13,670 nt of DNA from Chthonomonas sp. UBA2387 (GCA_002343445.1 DDSP01000015.1:1-13670); one strand, 5' to 3'. Shown: positions 1 to 6,684, counted from the stretch's first letter. Numbers and translations: made by a program. Notes: generated from the sequence alone by a model not told the origin.

Positions 1-1900
1 CCTCGTCCGCCGGCAGCGCAGCCGCCTCATCTGGCGAGATGCGGATGCCCTCCTCGCCGACCGCCAGCCTTTCGCCTTCGCGGGGCTTGCGATAGGGGGT
101 CGGTCCCTGCACCATGCCCTGATTGACCAGCTTGGCGAACGGCTCCTTCACCGGCACCAGCCCGGCATCGAACAGCACCTTGGTCCAGAACCGAGCGTAC
201 AGCAAGTGCATCACGGCATGCTCCGCGCCGCCGACATAGCAGTCCACGGGCATCCACTCGGCCACCTTGTCCAAGTCCCACGGGGCTTCGTCGTTGTGCG
301 GATCGCAGAACCGCAGGAAGTACCACGAGGAGCACGCGAAGCCGCCCATGGTGTCCGTTTCGCGGCGGCCCAGGCGACCGTTTGCGTCGGTGACGTTCAG
401 GAACTCGGGAATGTGCGCCAGGGGCGACGAGCCATCGCCCGCGGGTTGGTAGTTCTCGACCTCGGGCAGTTGCACGGGCAGCAGATCGTCGGGCACCAGG
501 TGCTCGTCGCCGTCTGCCGTGTACATCACGGGGATCGGGCAGCCCCAGTAGCGCTGTCGGCTGATCAGCCAGTCGCGCAGTTTGTACTGCACCTTGCGCT
601 CGCCGATGCCCAGCGCTTCCATCCACTCGCCGAGAGCCGCTTGCCCGTCCTTGACCGACATCCCGGTGTACTCCCCTGAGTTCACCATGACCGCCGCTTC
701 CTTGTCCGTCCACGGCAACTCGACCTCGCCGCCGCCAGCGGGAGCGATGACTTGGATGATCTCGATCCCGAACTTCTGAGCGAACTCGAAGTCGCGCTCG
801 TCGTGACCGGGAACCGCCATGATCGCGCCGGTCCCGTAGTTCATCAGCACGTAGTCGGCCACGTAGATCGGCACCCGCTTGCCCGTCGCCGGGTTCACGG
901 CGTACGCCCCGCTGAACACGCCGGTCTTCTCGCGGTTGGTGGCTTGGCGATCGGTGTCGCTCAGCCTCTTGGCCTGCTCTTGGTAGGCCCTGACCGCCTG
1001 GCGATGCTCGTCGGCCACTCTCCCAAGGATGGTCTCCAACAGCGGATGCTCCGGCGAGACGACGCAGAACGTCACGCCGAAGATCGTGTCGATGCGTGTG
1101 GTGAAGACGCGCAGCATCGGCTCCCGCTCCTTGACCACGAACCCATCGTCTTCCTGCGACCCGGGGGCCTCGAACGCGACCTTCATCGAAAACTCGACGC
1201 CTTCGCTTCGCCCGATCCAGTTCCGCTGCATCTGCTTGATGCCCTCGGGCCAGTCGAGTTCGTCCAGGTCGTCGATCAGCCGTTGGGCGTACTCCGTGAT
1301 CTTGAAGAACCACTGTGGGATCATCTTCTTCTCGACCACCGAATCGCAACGCCAGCAAAGCCCGCCGACAACCTCCTCGTCCGCCAACACGGTCATGCAC
1401 TGGGGGCACCAGTTGACGCTTGCCAGCCGGCGATAGGCCAGCCCGCGCTCGTACAGCCGCTTGAAGATCCACTGCGTCCAGCGGTAGTAGTCGGGGTCGC
1501 TCGATTTGAAGCTCCGCGACCAGTCGTAGCTGATCCCCACAAGTTCCATCTGCCGCTGGTAGGTCGCTGCGTAGCGCGCGATCATCGGGGCCGGGTGCGT
1601 CTGCTTGGCGATCGCCTCGTTTTCGGCGGGCAGACCGAACGCATCGAAGCCCATGGGGTGCAACACGCTGTAGCCCTGCATGGCCCTCATGCGGCACACC
1701 AAGTCGGTGCCGATGTAGTTGCGGCAGTGGCCCACGCTCAACCCCGCGCCGCTGGGATAGGGGAAGAAGTCCAGCCCGTAGAACTTGGGTCGGCCAGGAA
1801 GCTCGCGCGTGCGGAACAGGTCGGCTTCTTGCCAACGCTCACGCCACTGGGCCTCGAACGCGGCCGGTTCGTAACGGTCGGGGATGGGGTGCTGGACCAT
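1..1900 (-). CDS. leuS: Leucyl-tRNA synthetase, C-terminus beyond the left edge
   Basis: Charges tRNA-Leu with leucine in the cytoplasm (class I synthetase). The frame stays open from the ATG at 1898-1900 to the window edge, giving 633 residues of a usual 800-880. Visible landmarks in order: the HIGH-type motif as SVGH (about residues 55-58) within FPYPSG...GHCRNY; a four-Cys zinc site (C165, C168, C182, C185); the CP1 editing domain with TTRIDT near residue 265 and GTGAIMAVPGHDERD near 356-370; DWLISRQRYWG near 443; and GGAEHAVMHLLYARF further on. The KMSKS loop and anticodon-binding domain lie outside the window. There is no Shine-Dalgarno before the ATG, but a TAAAAT hexamer ends 11 bases upstream. 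The PEP-CTERM gene before it stops 43 bases upstream, so readthrough from it is also possible. The identification is certain from the motifs; the exact start is slightly less so. Confidence 0.97.
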   Translation of the reverse strand, partial: MVQHPIPDRYEPAAFEAQWRERWQEADLFRTRELPGRPKFYGLDFFPYPSGAGLSVGHCRNYIGTDLVCRMRAMQGYSVLHPMGFDAFGLPAENEAIAKQTHPAPMIARYAATYQRQMELVGISYDWSRSFKSSDPDYYRWTQWIFKRLYERGLAYRRLASVNWCPQCMTVLADEEVVGGLCWRCDSVVEKKMIPQWFFKITEYAQRLIDDLDELDWPEGIKQMQRNWIGRSEGVEFSMKVAFEAPGSQEDDGFVVKEREPMLRVFTTRIDTIFGVTFCVVSPEHPLLETILGRVADEHRQAVRAYQEQAKRLSDTDRQATNREKTGVFSGAYAVNPATGKRVPIYVADYVLMNYGTGAIMAVPGHDERDFEFAQKFGIEIIQVIAPAGGGEVELPWTDKEAAVMVNSGEYTGMSVKDGQAALGEWMEALGIGERKVQYKLRDWLISRQRYWGCPIPVMYTADGDEHLVPDDLLPVQLPEVENYQPAGDGSSPLAHIPEFLNVTDANGRLGRRETDTMGGFACSSWYFLRFCDPHNDEAPWDLDKVAEWMPVDCYVGGAEHAVMHLLYARFWTKVLFDAGLVPVKEPFAKLVNQGMVQGPTPYRKPREGERLAVGEEGIRISPDEAAALPADE

Positions 1901-1928
1901 GGGGAAACGCCATTTTACTTCCCCAAGG
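1897..1928 (-). promoter_or_regulatory. leuS start region: -10-like hexamer inside an inverted repeat
   Basis: On the minus strand TAAAAT (1912-1917) lies 11 bases before the leuS ATG. It is enclosed by 10-base arms CCTTGGGGAA (1919-1928) and TTCCCCATGG (1897-1906), complementary at 9 of 10 positions, with a 12-base loop. The second arm contains the start codon. No convincing -35 is seen. The arms could be an operator or, in a transcript reading through from the upstream gene, a hairpin hiding the start codon. Confidence 0.4.
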
Positions 1929-1943
1929 TCCAGCGCCCGTGCC

Positions 1944-2846
1944 TTAGGGTCGGCGACGCCGAGCCAACGCGAGGAGACCGAAACCGAGAGCAGCGAGCGA
2001 AGCGGGCTCGGGCACGGCGTCGTAGTGATCCAGATACCTGCCGCCTCCCGTATAGACCTGTGTGCTGCTGGCGGTCCCCACGTCGTAAACATGGGCGCCG
2101 CTGCCGTTGGTCCACATGATGTTGCCGTTGCCGAGTTGGAAGACGCCTCGCGCTCCCGAAGCGCTGAACGTGCTGACCACGTCTCCGGTCAGTGGGTTCA
2201 ATCGCACGATGTTGTTCGAGCTGAACCCGGCAACCAAGATGTCGCCGTTCGTCGCCACCGCCATTTGCTCGGCAAAGTTCAGCGAGGTCGAGTTGTGGAA
2301 GGTTCCGATGCTCGACCCTGCCAGCGTGAAGCGGTGGATGTCGTCGTTGGCCGACGACGACGAAACCAAGAGGTCGCCGTTGTGCTCGAGAACGCCGAAC
2401 GGGCTGGGTGCAAGTCCCGTCGTCCCGAAGTTCCCCAGGTGCGTTCCGTCAACGTTGTACATGACCACGGCCGCCCCTGGCGCCGTGTTCGCCGTGCCCG
2501 CGTTCGTCACGTAGACCGTGTTGCCGACTCGGCCCATGCCCCTCACGTTGTCCAGGCCCCCGGTCGCTCCGCCGCCGAGTGCGCCGATTGCCGTCCCGGT
2601 GAAGGACCACCTTCCCACTCGGTCGCCGGACTGTTCCGAGACCCAAATCTCGCCGCCGACCTGCATCGCATGGATGGGTGTGCCGCCGGCGAGCCCGAAA
2701 AGGTTGGGGTTCAACAGAGATCCGTCATGGTCGCTGAACATCACCAATCGGTTGTTGGTGCTGTCAGGCATGATGACAAACTGAGAGGTCGCCGAAGCCG
2801 CCGTCGCGATGACCGCGAGGCACGAAGCCGCCGTACTGATCCGCAT
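1944..2846 (-). CDS. PEP-CTERM exported protein with beta-propeller-like repeats
   Basis: Probably a secreted or envelope-anchored protein of 300 residues; function unknown. The start at 2846 is chosen because AAAGGAG sits 7 bases upstream and the protein then opens with a clean signal peptide (MRISTAASCLAVIATAASAT); a longer in-frame reading to 2909 lacks both. The body has at least five blade-like repeats of the form polar-hydrophobic strand, Asp/Gly turn, strand (NRLVMFSDHDGSLL, DRVGRWSFTGTAIG, AVVMYNVDGTHLG, DDIHRFTLAGSSIG, NIVRLNPLTGDVV), resembling NHL/YncE-type propellers. The C-terminus is a PEP-CTERM sorting signal: VPEPAS, a hydrophobic helix, then RRRRP. In the family this tail is recognised by an exosortase, not encoded here. 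It could be a sensor, a carbohydrate-binding or a structural surface protein; the sequence does not decide. Confidence 0.85.
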   Translation of the reverse strand: MRISTAASCLAVIATAASATSQFVIMPDSTNNRLVMFSDHDGSLLNPNLFGLAGGTPIHAMQVGGEIWVSEQSGDRVGRWSFTGTAIGALGGGATGGLDNVRGMGRVGNTVYVTNAGTANTAPGAAVVMYNVDGTHLGNFGTTGLAPSPFGVLEHNGDLLVSSSSANDDIHRFTLAGSSIGTFHNSTSLNFAEQMAVATNGDILVAGFSSNNIVRLNPLTGDVVSTFSASGARGVFQLGNGNIMWTNGSGAHVYDVGTASSTQVYTGGGRYLDHYDAVPEPASLAALGFGLLALARRRRP

Positions 2847-2861
2847 GTTCCTACTCCTTTG

Positions 2862-2877
2862 GGTTCCTCGTGGAACC
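2862..2877 (-). other. Small hairpin just before the Shine-Dalgarno of the propeller gene
   Basis: On the minus strand GGTTCC-ACGA-GGAACC forms a perfect 6-bp stem with a 4-base loop, ending three bases before the AAAGGAG of the gene starting at 2846. It may stabilise the leader or keep the ribosome site open; the role is inferred only from position. Confidence 0.35.
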
Positions 2878-2920
2878 TCTTCTGATTCACGTAGCGTCGC
2901 AAGCGACACCCGAGGTATTC

Positions 2921-2949
2921 AGAATACTGTCATGGTTCGGAAATGTCAA
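2921..2949 (-). promoter_or_regulatory. Sigma-70-type promoter of the propeller gene, with a palindrome over the -10
   Basis: Minus strand TTGACA (2944-2949, perfect -35), 17-base spacer, TATTCT (2921-2926, 4 of 6 to TATAAT). The expected start point near 2914 gives a leader of about 68 bases. The palindrome GTATTC-A-GAATAC (2915-2927) covers the -10 and the start point, a typical place for a repressor site. Confidence 0.6.
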
Positions 2950-2982
2950 GACCCGAGCTACGCCAACGGCCAAAACGGCGAA

Positions 2983-3008
2983 GCCCCGGACGAGCGCGCG
3001 TCCGGGGC
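2983..3008 (-). terminator. Hairpin terminator after the second PEP-CTERM gene
   Basis: A 9-bp perfect GC-rich stem (GCCCCGGAC / GTCCGGGGC) with an 8-base loop lies 23 bases after the stop of the gene at 3032-3850. On the minus strand it is followed by TTCGCCGTTTT, a broken T tract. It also separates that gene from the promoter of the next one. Confidence 0.6.
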
Positions 3009-3031
3009 GATATCGGGATCGGGTGATCCTC

Positions 3032-3850
3032 TCAGGGTCGGCGTCTTCGCGCCAATGCGAGGAGGCCCAAGCCGAGTGCCGCCAGCGTGGCAGGCTCCGG
3101 CACTGGGTCGGAATCCACGTGGATCTCCATCGGGTCGCCTTCCCACTTCATGAAGCCATTGATGCGGAGCGTTCCCGCCCCCGCCATCCCGTTCACGAAC
3201 TGGTTGTCCACCAGATTGCGGTTGAACGCGCCAGCCGCGTTGATGTTGCCCGTATCGAGGCTCAGCTGCCCCAGCTGGACGTTCGCCCCCACGTCCCAAT
3301 AGGTGAATTGGGCTTGGTAGCGCGCGAAGCCGCCTGCGAGCACGTTGCCGAACGCCCGATAGCGGGCCGTTTGGTTCGCGCCAAGCACGCCGGCCGCGTT
3401 CACGTTGTAGTCGATGCTGAAGTTGAGTTGCGTGAACGCGACTCCCACCGCACCGGCTTCTTGAACCAAGAACGACGTCTGGGGCACCGCGATGAACGTG
3501 CTGCTCACGCGGGCCGCGTTCGCCACAAAGAACCCGCCCGTGATAGCGGTGAAGGTCGAGGTGCGCGCGCCGACGGCCGCATTATCGATGCCGTTGTAGA
3601 CGCGCGAGCCGGGGAAGGTGAATGGCACCCACTGCGCACCGTTCGCTCCCGCGATGGCGGCAGCGCCGACCGGGGGCGGCACCACACCGGGCTGGCCCAA
3701 CGGGTCGCTCAAGAAGAAGCCGCCGTTCTGCGTGCTGAAAAAGCCCTGCACGCGGGAATCCGTGACGTGGGTGATGGCCGCAAAGGCCGACGAACCCGAA
3801 CCAACGACGAGTGTGCCCAGCAGGCACGAACCAATCCAACGATGCTTCAT
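3032..3850 (-). CDS. PEP-CTERM exported protein of unknown function
   Basis: A 272-residue exported protein; I recognise no enzymatic domain. The start at 3850 is supported by AAGGAGG 8 bases upstream and by the signal peptide that follows (MKHRWIGSCLLGTLVVGSGS, then SAFA). The mature part is rich in Ala, Gly, Asn, Phe and Val with alternating hydrophobic residues, suggesting a beta-sandwich; it has no cysteine. The C-terminus is a standard PEP-CTERM anchor (VPEPAT, about 14 hydrophobic residues, ARRRRP), nearly the same as in the gene at 1944-2846. Such proteins are exported and processed by exosortase in exopolysaccharide-producing bacteria, so a surface or matrix role is likely but unproven. 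The gene is flanked by its own promoter and terminator, so it is probably transcribed alone. Confidence 0.85.
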   Translation of the reverse strand: MKHRWIGSCLLGTLVVGSGSSAFAAITHVTDSRVQGFFSTQNGGFFLSDPLGQPGVVPPPVGAAAIAGANGAQWVPFTFPGSRVYNGIDNAAVGARTSTFTAITGGFFVANAARVSSTFIAVPQTSFLVQEAGAVGVAFTQLNFSIDYNVNAAGVLGANQTARYRAFGNVLAGGFARYQAQFTYWDVGANVQLGQLSLDTGNINAAGAFNRNLVDNQFVNGMAGAGTLRINGFMKWEGDPMEIHVDSDPVPEPATLAALGLGLLALARRRRP

Positions 3851-3931
3851 GTGAGGATCCTCCTTCCTCGTGTCGCATCTCGCCGCCGATCCTCCAACCA
3901 CGGGGCCGACAATGTGCGGATGCGTGAAACC

Positions 3932-3960
3932 TTTATATCAGGAAGTTCGCGATTTGACAC
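3932..3960 (-). promoter_or_regulatory. Candidate promoter of the second PEP-CTERM gene
   Basis: Minus strand GTGTCA (3955-3960, 4 of 6 to the -35 consensus), 17-base spacer, TATAAA (3932-3937, 5 of 6 to the -10). The start point would be near 3925, giving a leader of about 75 bases before the gene starting at 3850. Confidence 0.45.
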
Positions 3961-4020
3961 GACGAAATCATGAATTCTCCCCTCCGGTCCGCGACCCACG
4001 CTGCCGAGCCTACGAACGAA

Positions 4021-4026
4021 TACAAT
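4021..4026 (+). promoter_or_regulatory. -10-like hexamer of the aldolase gene
   Basis: TACAAT, 5 of 6 to TATAAT, ends 9 bases before the ATG at 4036. No Shine-Dalgarno lies between them, so the mRNA would have a leader of only a few bases. No clear -35 is seen. Confidence 0.4.
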
Positions 4027-4035
4027 CGGGGTTGA

Positions 4036-4674
4036 ATGACCGAAGCCTCGATCCGCGCGTTGATGGTCGAAATGGGCCGCCGCCTTTGGGAGCGGGGGCT
4101 GATCGGGGCATGCGAGGGCAACCTCAGCGTCCGGCTCGACCACGACCGCATCCTGTGTACGCCGAGCGGACTGTCCAAGGGTCATCTGCGGGTCGCTGAT
4201 CTGGTCGTCATCCGTCCAGACGGGACGCCCGTGCACGGAGGGACCCCGAGTTCGGAGATCAAACTCCACCTGCGGTGCTACGCCAAGCGCGAGGACTGCG
4301 CGGCCGTGGTGCACGCCCACCCGCCGGTCGCCACGGCGTTGACGCTTGTGGGCGAGACGATCCCCAGCGGCGTGATGCCAGAGGCCGATCTGGTGTTGGG
4401 GCCCGTGCCGCTGGTCCCCTACTCGACGCCCGGCACCGAAGAAGTCCCCGACCGTTTGGAGCCTTTTCTCGCCGACCACAAGACGTTTTTGCTCAGCCAC
4501 CACGGGGCGGCGACGCTCGGCCGGGACCTACCGGACGCATGCGACCGAATGGAATCGCTTGAGCGCGTGGCCCGGGTGCTGTGGCTGGCGCGGAGCCTGG
4601 GCTCCATCCGCCCCCTCTCGCCGGCCGATGCCTCGGTTCTGGAGGCGGCGGGCCTTCACGGGCGGTTGGGGTAG
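4036..4674 (+). CDS. Class II aldolase/adducin family protein, fuculose-phosphate aldolase type
   Basis: A 212-residue zinc-dependent aldolase or epimerase-type enzyme, close to the 215 residues of E. coli FucA and alignable end to end. Seen motifs: EGNLSVR (27-33), TPSG (42-45) for phosphate binding, SSE with the catalytic Glu74, HAHPP with zinc ligands His93 and His95, and SHHGA with the third zinc ligand His156. All active-site residues known for FucA are therefore present. In the family such enzymes cleave sugar 1-phosphates to dihydroxyacetone phosphate and an aldehyde, or act as ribulose-5-phosphate epimerase or methylthioribulose-phosphate dehydratase. No sugar kinase, isomerase or methionine-salvage gene is nearby, so the substrate stays open. 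The gene has no Shine-Dalgarno; a TACAAT hexamer ends 9 bases before the ATG. It stands divergent to the PEP-CTERM gene on its left. Confidence 0.88.
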   Translation: MTEASIRALMVEMGRRLWERGLIGACEGNLSVRLDHDRILCTPSGLSKGHLRVADLVVIRPDGTPVHGGTPSSEIKLHLRCYAKREDCAAVVHAHPPVATALTLVGETIPSGVMPEADLVLGPVPLVPYSTPGTEEVPDRLEPFLADHKTFLLSHHGAATLGRDLPDACDRMESLERVARVLWLARSLGSIRPLSPADASVLEAAGLHGRLG

Positions 4675-4695
4675 CCTCTAGGGCCCTTTGCATCT

Positions 4696-4732
4696 GCATG
4701 AAATCACATTTGGTGCTAAGATGATTTTATGC
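4696..4732. promoter_or_regulatory. Inverted repeat over the vapB -10 and start codon, likely operator
   Basis: Arms GCATGAAATCA (4696-4706) and TGATTTTATGC (4722-4732) are complementary at 10 of 11 positions, with 15 bases between; in RNA the odd pair is G-U. Centres are 26 bases apart. The repeat encloses a -10-like TAAGAT (4717-4722), and its right arm includes the vapB ATG. RHH antitoxins commonly bind such repeats and repress their own operon. Confidence 0.55.
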
Positions 4733-4977
4733 GAACCACGATTGACATTCCAGATGACACCTTGCGCCGCATCAAGGCGACCGCTGCCTTACGAGGATTG
4801 AAGCTCAAGGATCTTGTCGCCCATTTGTTGGATGCTGGACTACGGGCCGACGACCAGCCAATTGAGGACAAGCCAAGGAAGCGCGAGTTGCCAGTCATGA
4901 TTCCGCCAGCCGGGCGTCTGATCCCTCTTCGGTCGAATGCCGAGCTCTTTGAACTGCTGGACCGTGAGGATGAATAG
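4729..4977 (+). CDS. VapB-type antitoxin, ribbon-helix-helix
   Basis: An 82-residue antitoxin that should neutralise the downstream PIN-domain toxin and bind its own promoter. Residues 1-40 fit a ribbon-helix-helix DNA-binding fold: a beta strand MRTTIDIP, a helix DDTLRRIKATAALRG and a second helix LKDLVAHLLDAGL. The rest (about 41-82), polar then ending in LFELLDREDE, would be the toxin-binding tail. The ATG at 4729 is the only sensible start. There is no Shine-Dalgarno, and TAAGAT ends 6 bases before the ATG, so the mRNA may be leaderless. The stop overlaps the toxin start by 8 bases (4970-4977). Codons are less GC-biased than in the neighbours (ATT, CCA, TTA, GGA, CTA), consistent with acquisition by transfer. 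Confidence 0.85.
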   Translation: MRTTIDIPDDTLRRIKATAALRGLKLKDLVAHLLDAGLRADDQPIEDKPRKRELPVMIPPAGRLIPLRSNAELFELLDREDE

Positions 4978-5407
4978 GTTAGACGATTTCCCAGATGTCA
5001 ACGTGTGGGTCGCCTTGTCGAGCGTTGAGCATGCTGGTCATGCGGCAGCCAAGCGGTACTTTGAAGACGAGCATTGGGACCGACTTGCCTTCGGATGGGG
5101 GTCTGCCATGGGGTTGCTCCGGGTCACTAGTCGACACCACACCTTCGGCGGGGTCCCGCTCTCACCGCGGGACGCCTGGGCAAACCTCGAGGCATGGCTG
5201 GAGCACCCAGACGTGGTTCTACTCCATGAGCCAGTAGGACTGCGCCGTCACCTGGCCAACTGGGCTGAGCACGGCGTTGCTACGTCCCGGAACTGGTCCG
5301 ATCTGTATCTCGCCGCCTTTGCTATGGGTCACAACCTTCGGCTGGTAACATTCGACCAAGCATTCCAACAACTCCCCAGCTTGCGCGTGCTTACTCTACA
5401 CGCTTGA
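4970..5407 (+). CDS. VapC-type toxin, PIN-domain ribonuclease
   Basis: A 145-residue PIN-domain protein, probably a Mg-dependent RNase that cuts tRNA or rRNA when released from its antitoxin. The start ATG at 4970 lies inside ATGAATAG, overlapping the antitoxin stop, with GTGAGG just before it; a longer reading from 4937 would overlap vapB by 41 bases. Acidic residues fitting the PIN site are D9 (PDVNVWVAL), D111 (WSDLYLAAFA) and D129 (TFDQAF). At the usual second acidic position (E-LLR in many VapCs) there is G48 in MGLLRV. As I recall, this pattern, with W-x-x-x-x-x-G-LLR-V and TFD, is that of the Mtu_PIN subfamily (TIGR00028). The 3' end overlaps the convergent DUF3052 gene by 12 bases. 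Confidence 0.85.
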   Translation: MNRLDDFPDVNVWVALSSVEHAGHAAAKRYFEDEHWDRLAFGWGSAMGLLRVTSRHHTFGGVPLSPRDAWANLEAWLEHPDVVLLHEPVGLRRHLANWAEHGVATSRNWSDLYLAAFAMGHNLRLVTFDQAFQQLPSLRVLTLHA

Positions 5408-5806
5408 TTGCCGTTTGGGATCGTCCTTGCGCCGCAGGAACTTCAGCCCCGTGAAGTCCTCGTCCACGGCACAGACCTTGGTGTCCACCAGCCCCGCATC
5501 CAGGCCCGCCCGCTGAACGTTGGCGAACTCGAGCGTGTTGCGCAGCGGCGAGGACTTCTTGGGCCACGCCACCCACAGCATCCCCTTCCCGGAAAGGACC
5601 GCCTCGAACTCGGCGAAGCCAGCCTCCAGTTCCGCCGCTTCCGCCGGAAACCACATCACAAAGTCAAAGGGATGGACGCTCGGACCGGGCAACGGGGCAA
5701 GCCGCTCCAGCACGGAGGCGGGCACTCCCACGAAGCGGGCGCGATGAGTCTCCTTCAGACCGAGCTTCTCGCGCAGCGGCTTGCCAGAATAGCCGGGGTC
5801 AGTCAC
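5396..5806 (-). CDS. DUF3052 family protein
   Basis: A 136-residue cytoplasmic protein of a family without known function. Family features: GYSGKPLREKLGLK at the N-terminus (5-18), then a strand RARFVGVP, the block MLWVAWPKKSS (about 76-86) and the C-terminal VDTKVCAVDEDFTGLKFLRRK. The order strand-GxP...WVAWPKK recalls a shortened Rossmann or methyltransferase-like core, but the SAM-binding glycine loop is not evident, so this is only a suggestion. Translation starts at a GTG (5804-5806) within GTGACTGA, overlapping the oxygenase stop by 8 bases; there is no Shine-Dalgarno, so it is probably translationally coupled to that gene. The stop lies within the end of the convergent vapC. Confidence 0.85.
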   Translation of the reverse strand: MTDPGYSGKPLREKLGLKETHRARFVGVPASVLERLAPLPGPSVHPFDFVMWFPAEAAELEAGFAEFEAVLSGKGMLWVAWPKKSSPLRNTLEFANVQRAGLDAGLVDTKVCAVDEDFTGLKFLRRKDDPKRQSSV

Positions 5807-6617
5807 GGGAGTAAAGGATCGGGTTCAGCGGGCTGGAGATCGGGTCGCCTGGCTTGAGTCCTGGGAAGAACCGCTCCATGTCGTTCTGCCGGTTGGCGTG
5901 GTCGGGCTGCAAAACGGTGGCATCGGCGTCCACGAAGATGACCGTCATCGCCTCGCGGGCGCGTTCCGTGCTGCTGTTGCCTGGTGCTCTGTGAAGCGTC
6001 CATCCGGAATGGAAGCTTGCATCGCCGGCTCTCATGTCGCCGCAACCGACCAAGGGGTAACCCTTCGACTTCACAAAGTCCTCGAAAAAGCTTTCCGAGG
6101 CGTCGCTGATCGCCAGCTCGCCCATGTAGCCCTCGACCTGGGAACCACTGGCAAACTGCATGGTGCCCATGTCGGCGGTCACATCCACGAGCGGCATCCA
6201 CATCGTGATCGTGTTGTTTGAGGCGATCGGCCAGTAGAACTGGTCTTGGTGCCAAGGCGTCGGTCCGCCGCCGGACTCCTTGAACAGGGCCTGATCGTGG
6301 TACATTCGCACGGCCCGGCAGCCCATGAGTTCGCAGGCGATCTGTCCGAACCGCCGTGCGAGCGAGAACTCCTTGACGCGCTCGTCCATCTCCCAGAGGT
6401 TGATGATCTGGATGAAGGCCTTCGCGTAGGTGTCGCGCTGCTCCATGGGCCGCGTCTCTCGGTTCATCTGGGCGACGACTTCGCGGATGGCGGCACGGTA
6501 CGGGGCGAGATCGGCCTCGGGGAGGACGCCGTTCAGCCGGATGTGTCCGTTTCGCTGATAGGTCGCGATGGTCTCGGCATCGAGTGGATACGCTTGTAGG
6601 AGCGCCGTAGCGGGCAT
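5799..6617 (-). CDS. Phytanoyl-CoA dioxygenase (PhyH) family protein
   Basis: A 272-residue Fe(II)/2-oxoglutarate-dependent oxygenase, expected to hydroxylate a small molecule or lipid in the cytoplasm. The iron triad is visible: H123 and D125 in TPWHQDQFYW, and H209 in HSGWTLHRAPGN. R210 or the later Arg in STERAREAM would bind 2-oxoglutarate. FASGSQVEG (about 155-163) matches the family's conserved PGSH-like turn. The N-terminal part (YQRNGHIRLNGVLPEADL) is also typical. The substrate cannot be read from sequence; bacterial PhyH members act on ectoine, hopanoids, antibiotics and others. The ATG at 6617 has no Shine-Dalgarno, but TAACAT ends 6 bases upstream. The downstream DUF3052 gene overlaps its stop, forming a two-gene operon. 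Confidence 0.9.
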   Translation of the reverse strand: MPATALLQAYPLDAETIATYQRNGHIRLNGVLPEADLAPYRAAIREVVAQMNRETRPMEQRDTYAKAFIQIINLWEMDERVKEFSLARRFGQIACELMGCRAVRMYHDQALFKESGGGPTPWHQDQFYWPIASNNTITMWMPLVDVTADMGTMQFASGSQVEGYMGELAISDASESFFEDFVKSKGYPLVGCGDMRAGDASFHSGWTLHRAPGNSSTERAREAMTVIFVDADATVLQPDHANRQNDMERFFPGLKPGDPISSPLNPILYSRD

Positions 6618-6623
6618 GGCCGG

Positions 6624-6629
6624 ATGTTA
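6624..6629 (-). promoter_or_regulatory. -10-like hexamer of the oxygenase operon
   Basis: Minus strand TAACAT (4 of 6 to TATAAT) ends exactly 6 bases before the ATG at 6617, the spacing expected if transcription starts at the A of the start codon. No clear -35 is seen. Confidence 0.3.
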
Positions 6630-6652
6630 CCCGTGGACCCTCAAAACAACGA

Positions 6653-6684
6653 GTGGAGGCTCATCCGTTTGGATGAGCCTCCAC
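6653..6684 (-). terminator. Rho-independent terminator of the third PEP-CTERM gene
   Basis: A perfect 14-bp stem (arm GTGGAGGCTCATCC) with a 4-base loop, starting 22 bases after the stop of the gene at 6707-7402. On the minus strand it is followed by TCGTTGTTTT. It insulates the PEP-CTERM gene from the oxygenase operon downstream. Confidence 0.85.

Noticed and set aside
27..1835. A 602-codon open frame on the minus strand and long plus-strand frames over leuS (such as 752-2119)
   Set aside because: Their translations are Arg/Ala/Pro-rich with no motifs, whereas the overlapping frame from 1900 reads as a complete set of LeuRS motifs. They are shadows in GC-rich DNA.
3853..3862. GAGGATCCTC palindrome beside the ribosome site of the second PEP-CTERM gene
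   Set aside because: It mostly reflects the Shine-Dalgarno sequence and allows only a 3-bp stem; too short to claim as a structure.
4674..5407. A mobile element or defence island around vapBC
   Set aside because: Only the two-gene toxin-antitoxin unit is present; no integrase, transposase, direct repeats or tRNA attachment site was found near it.
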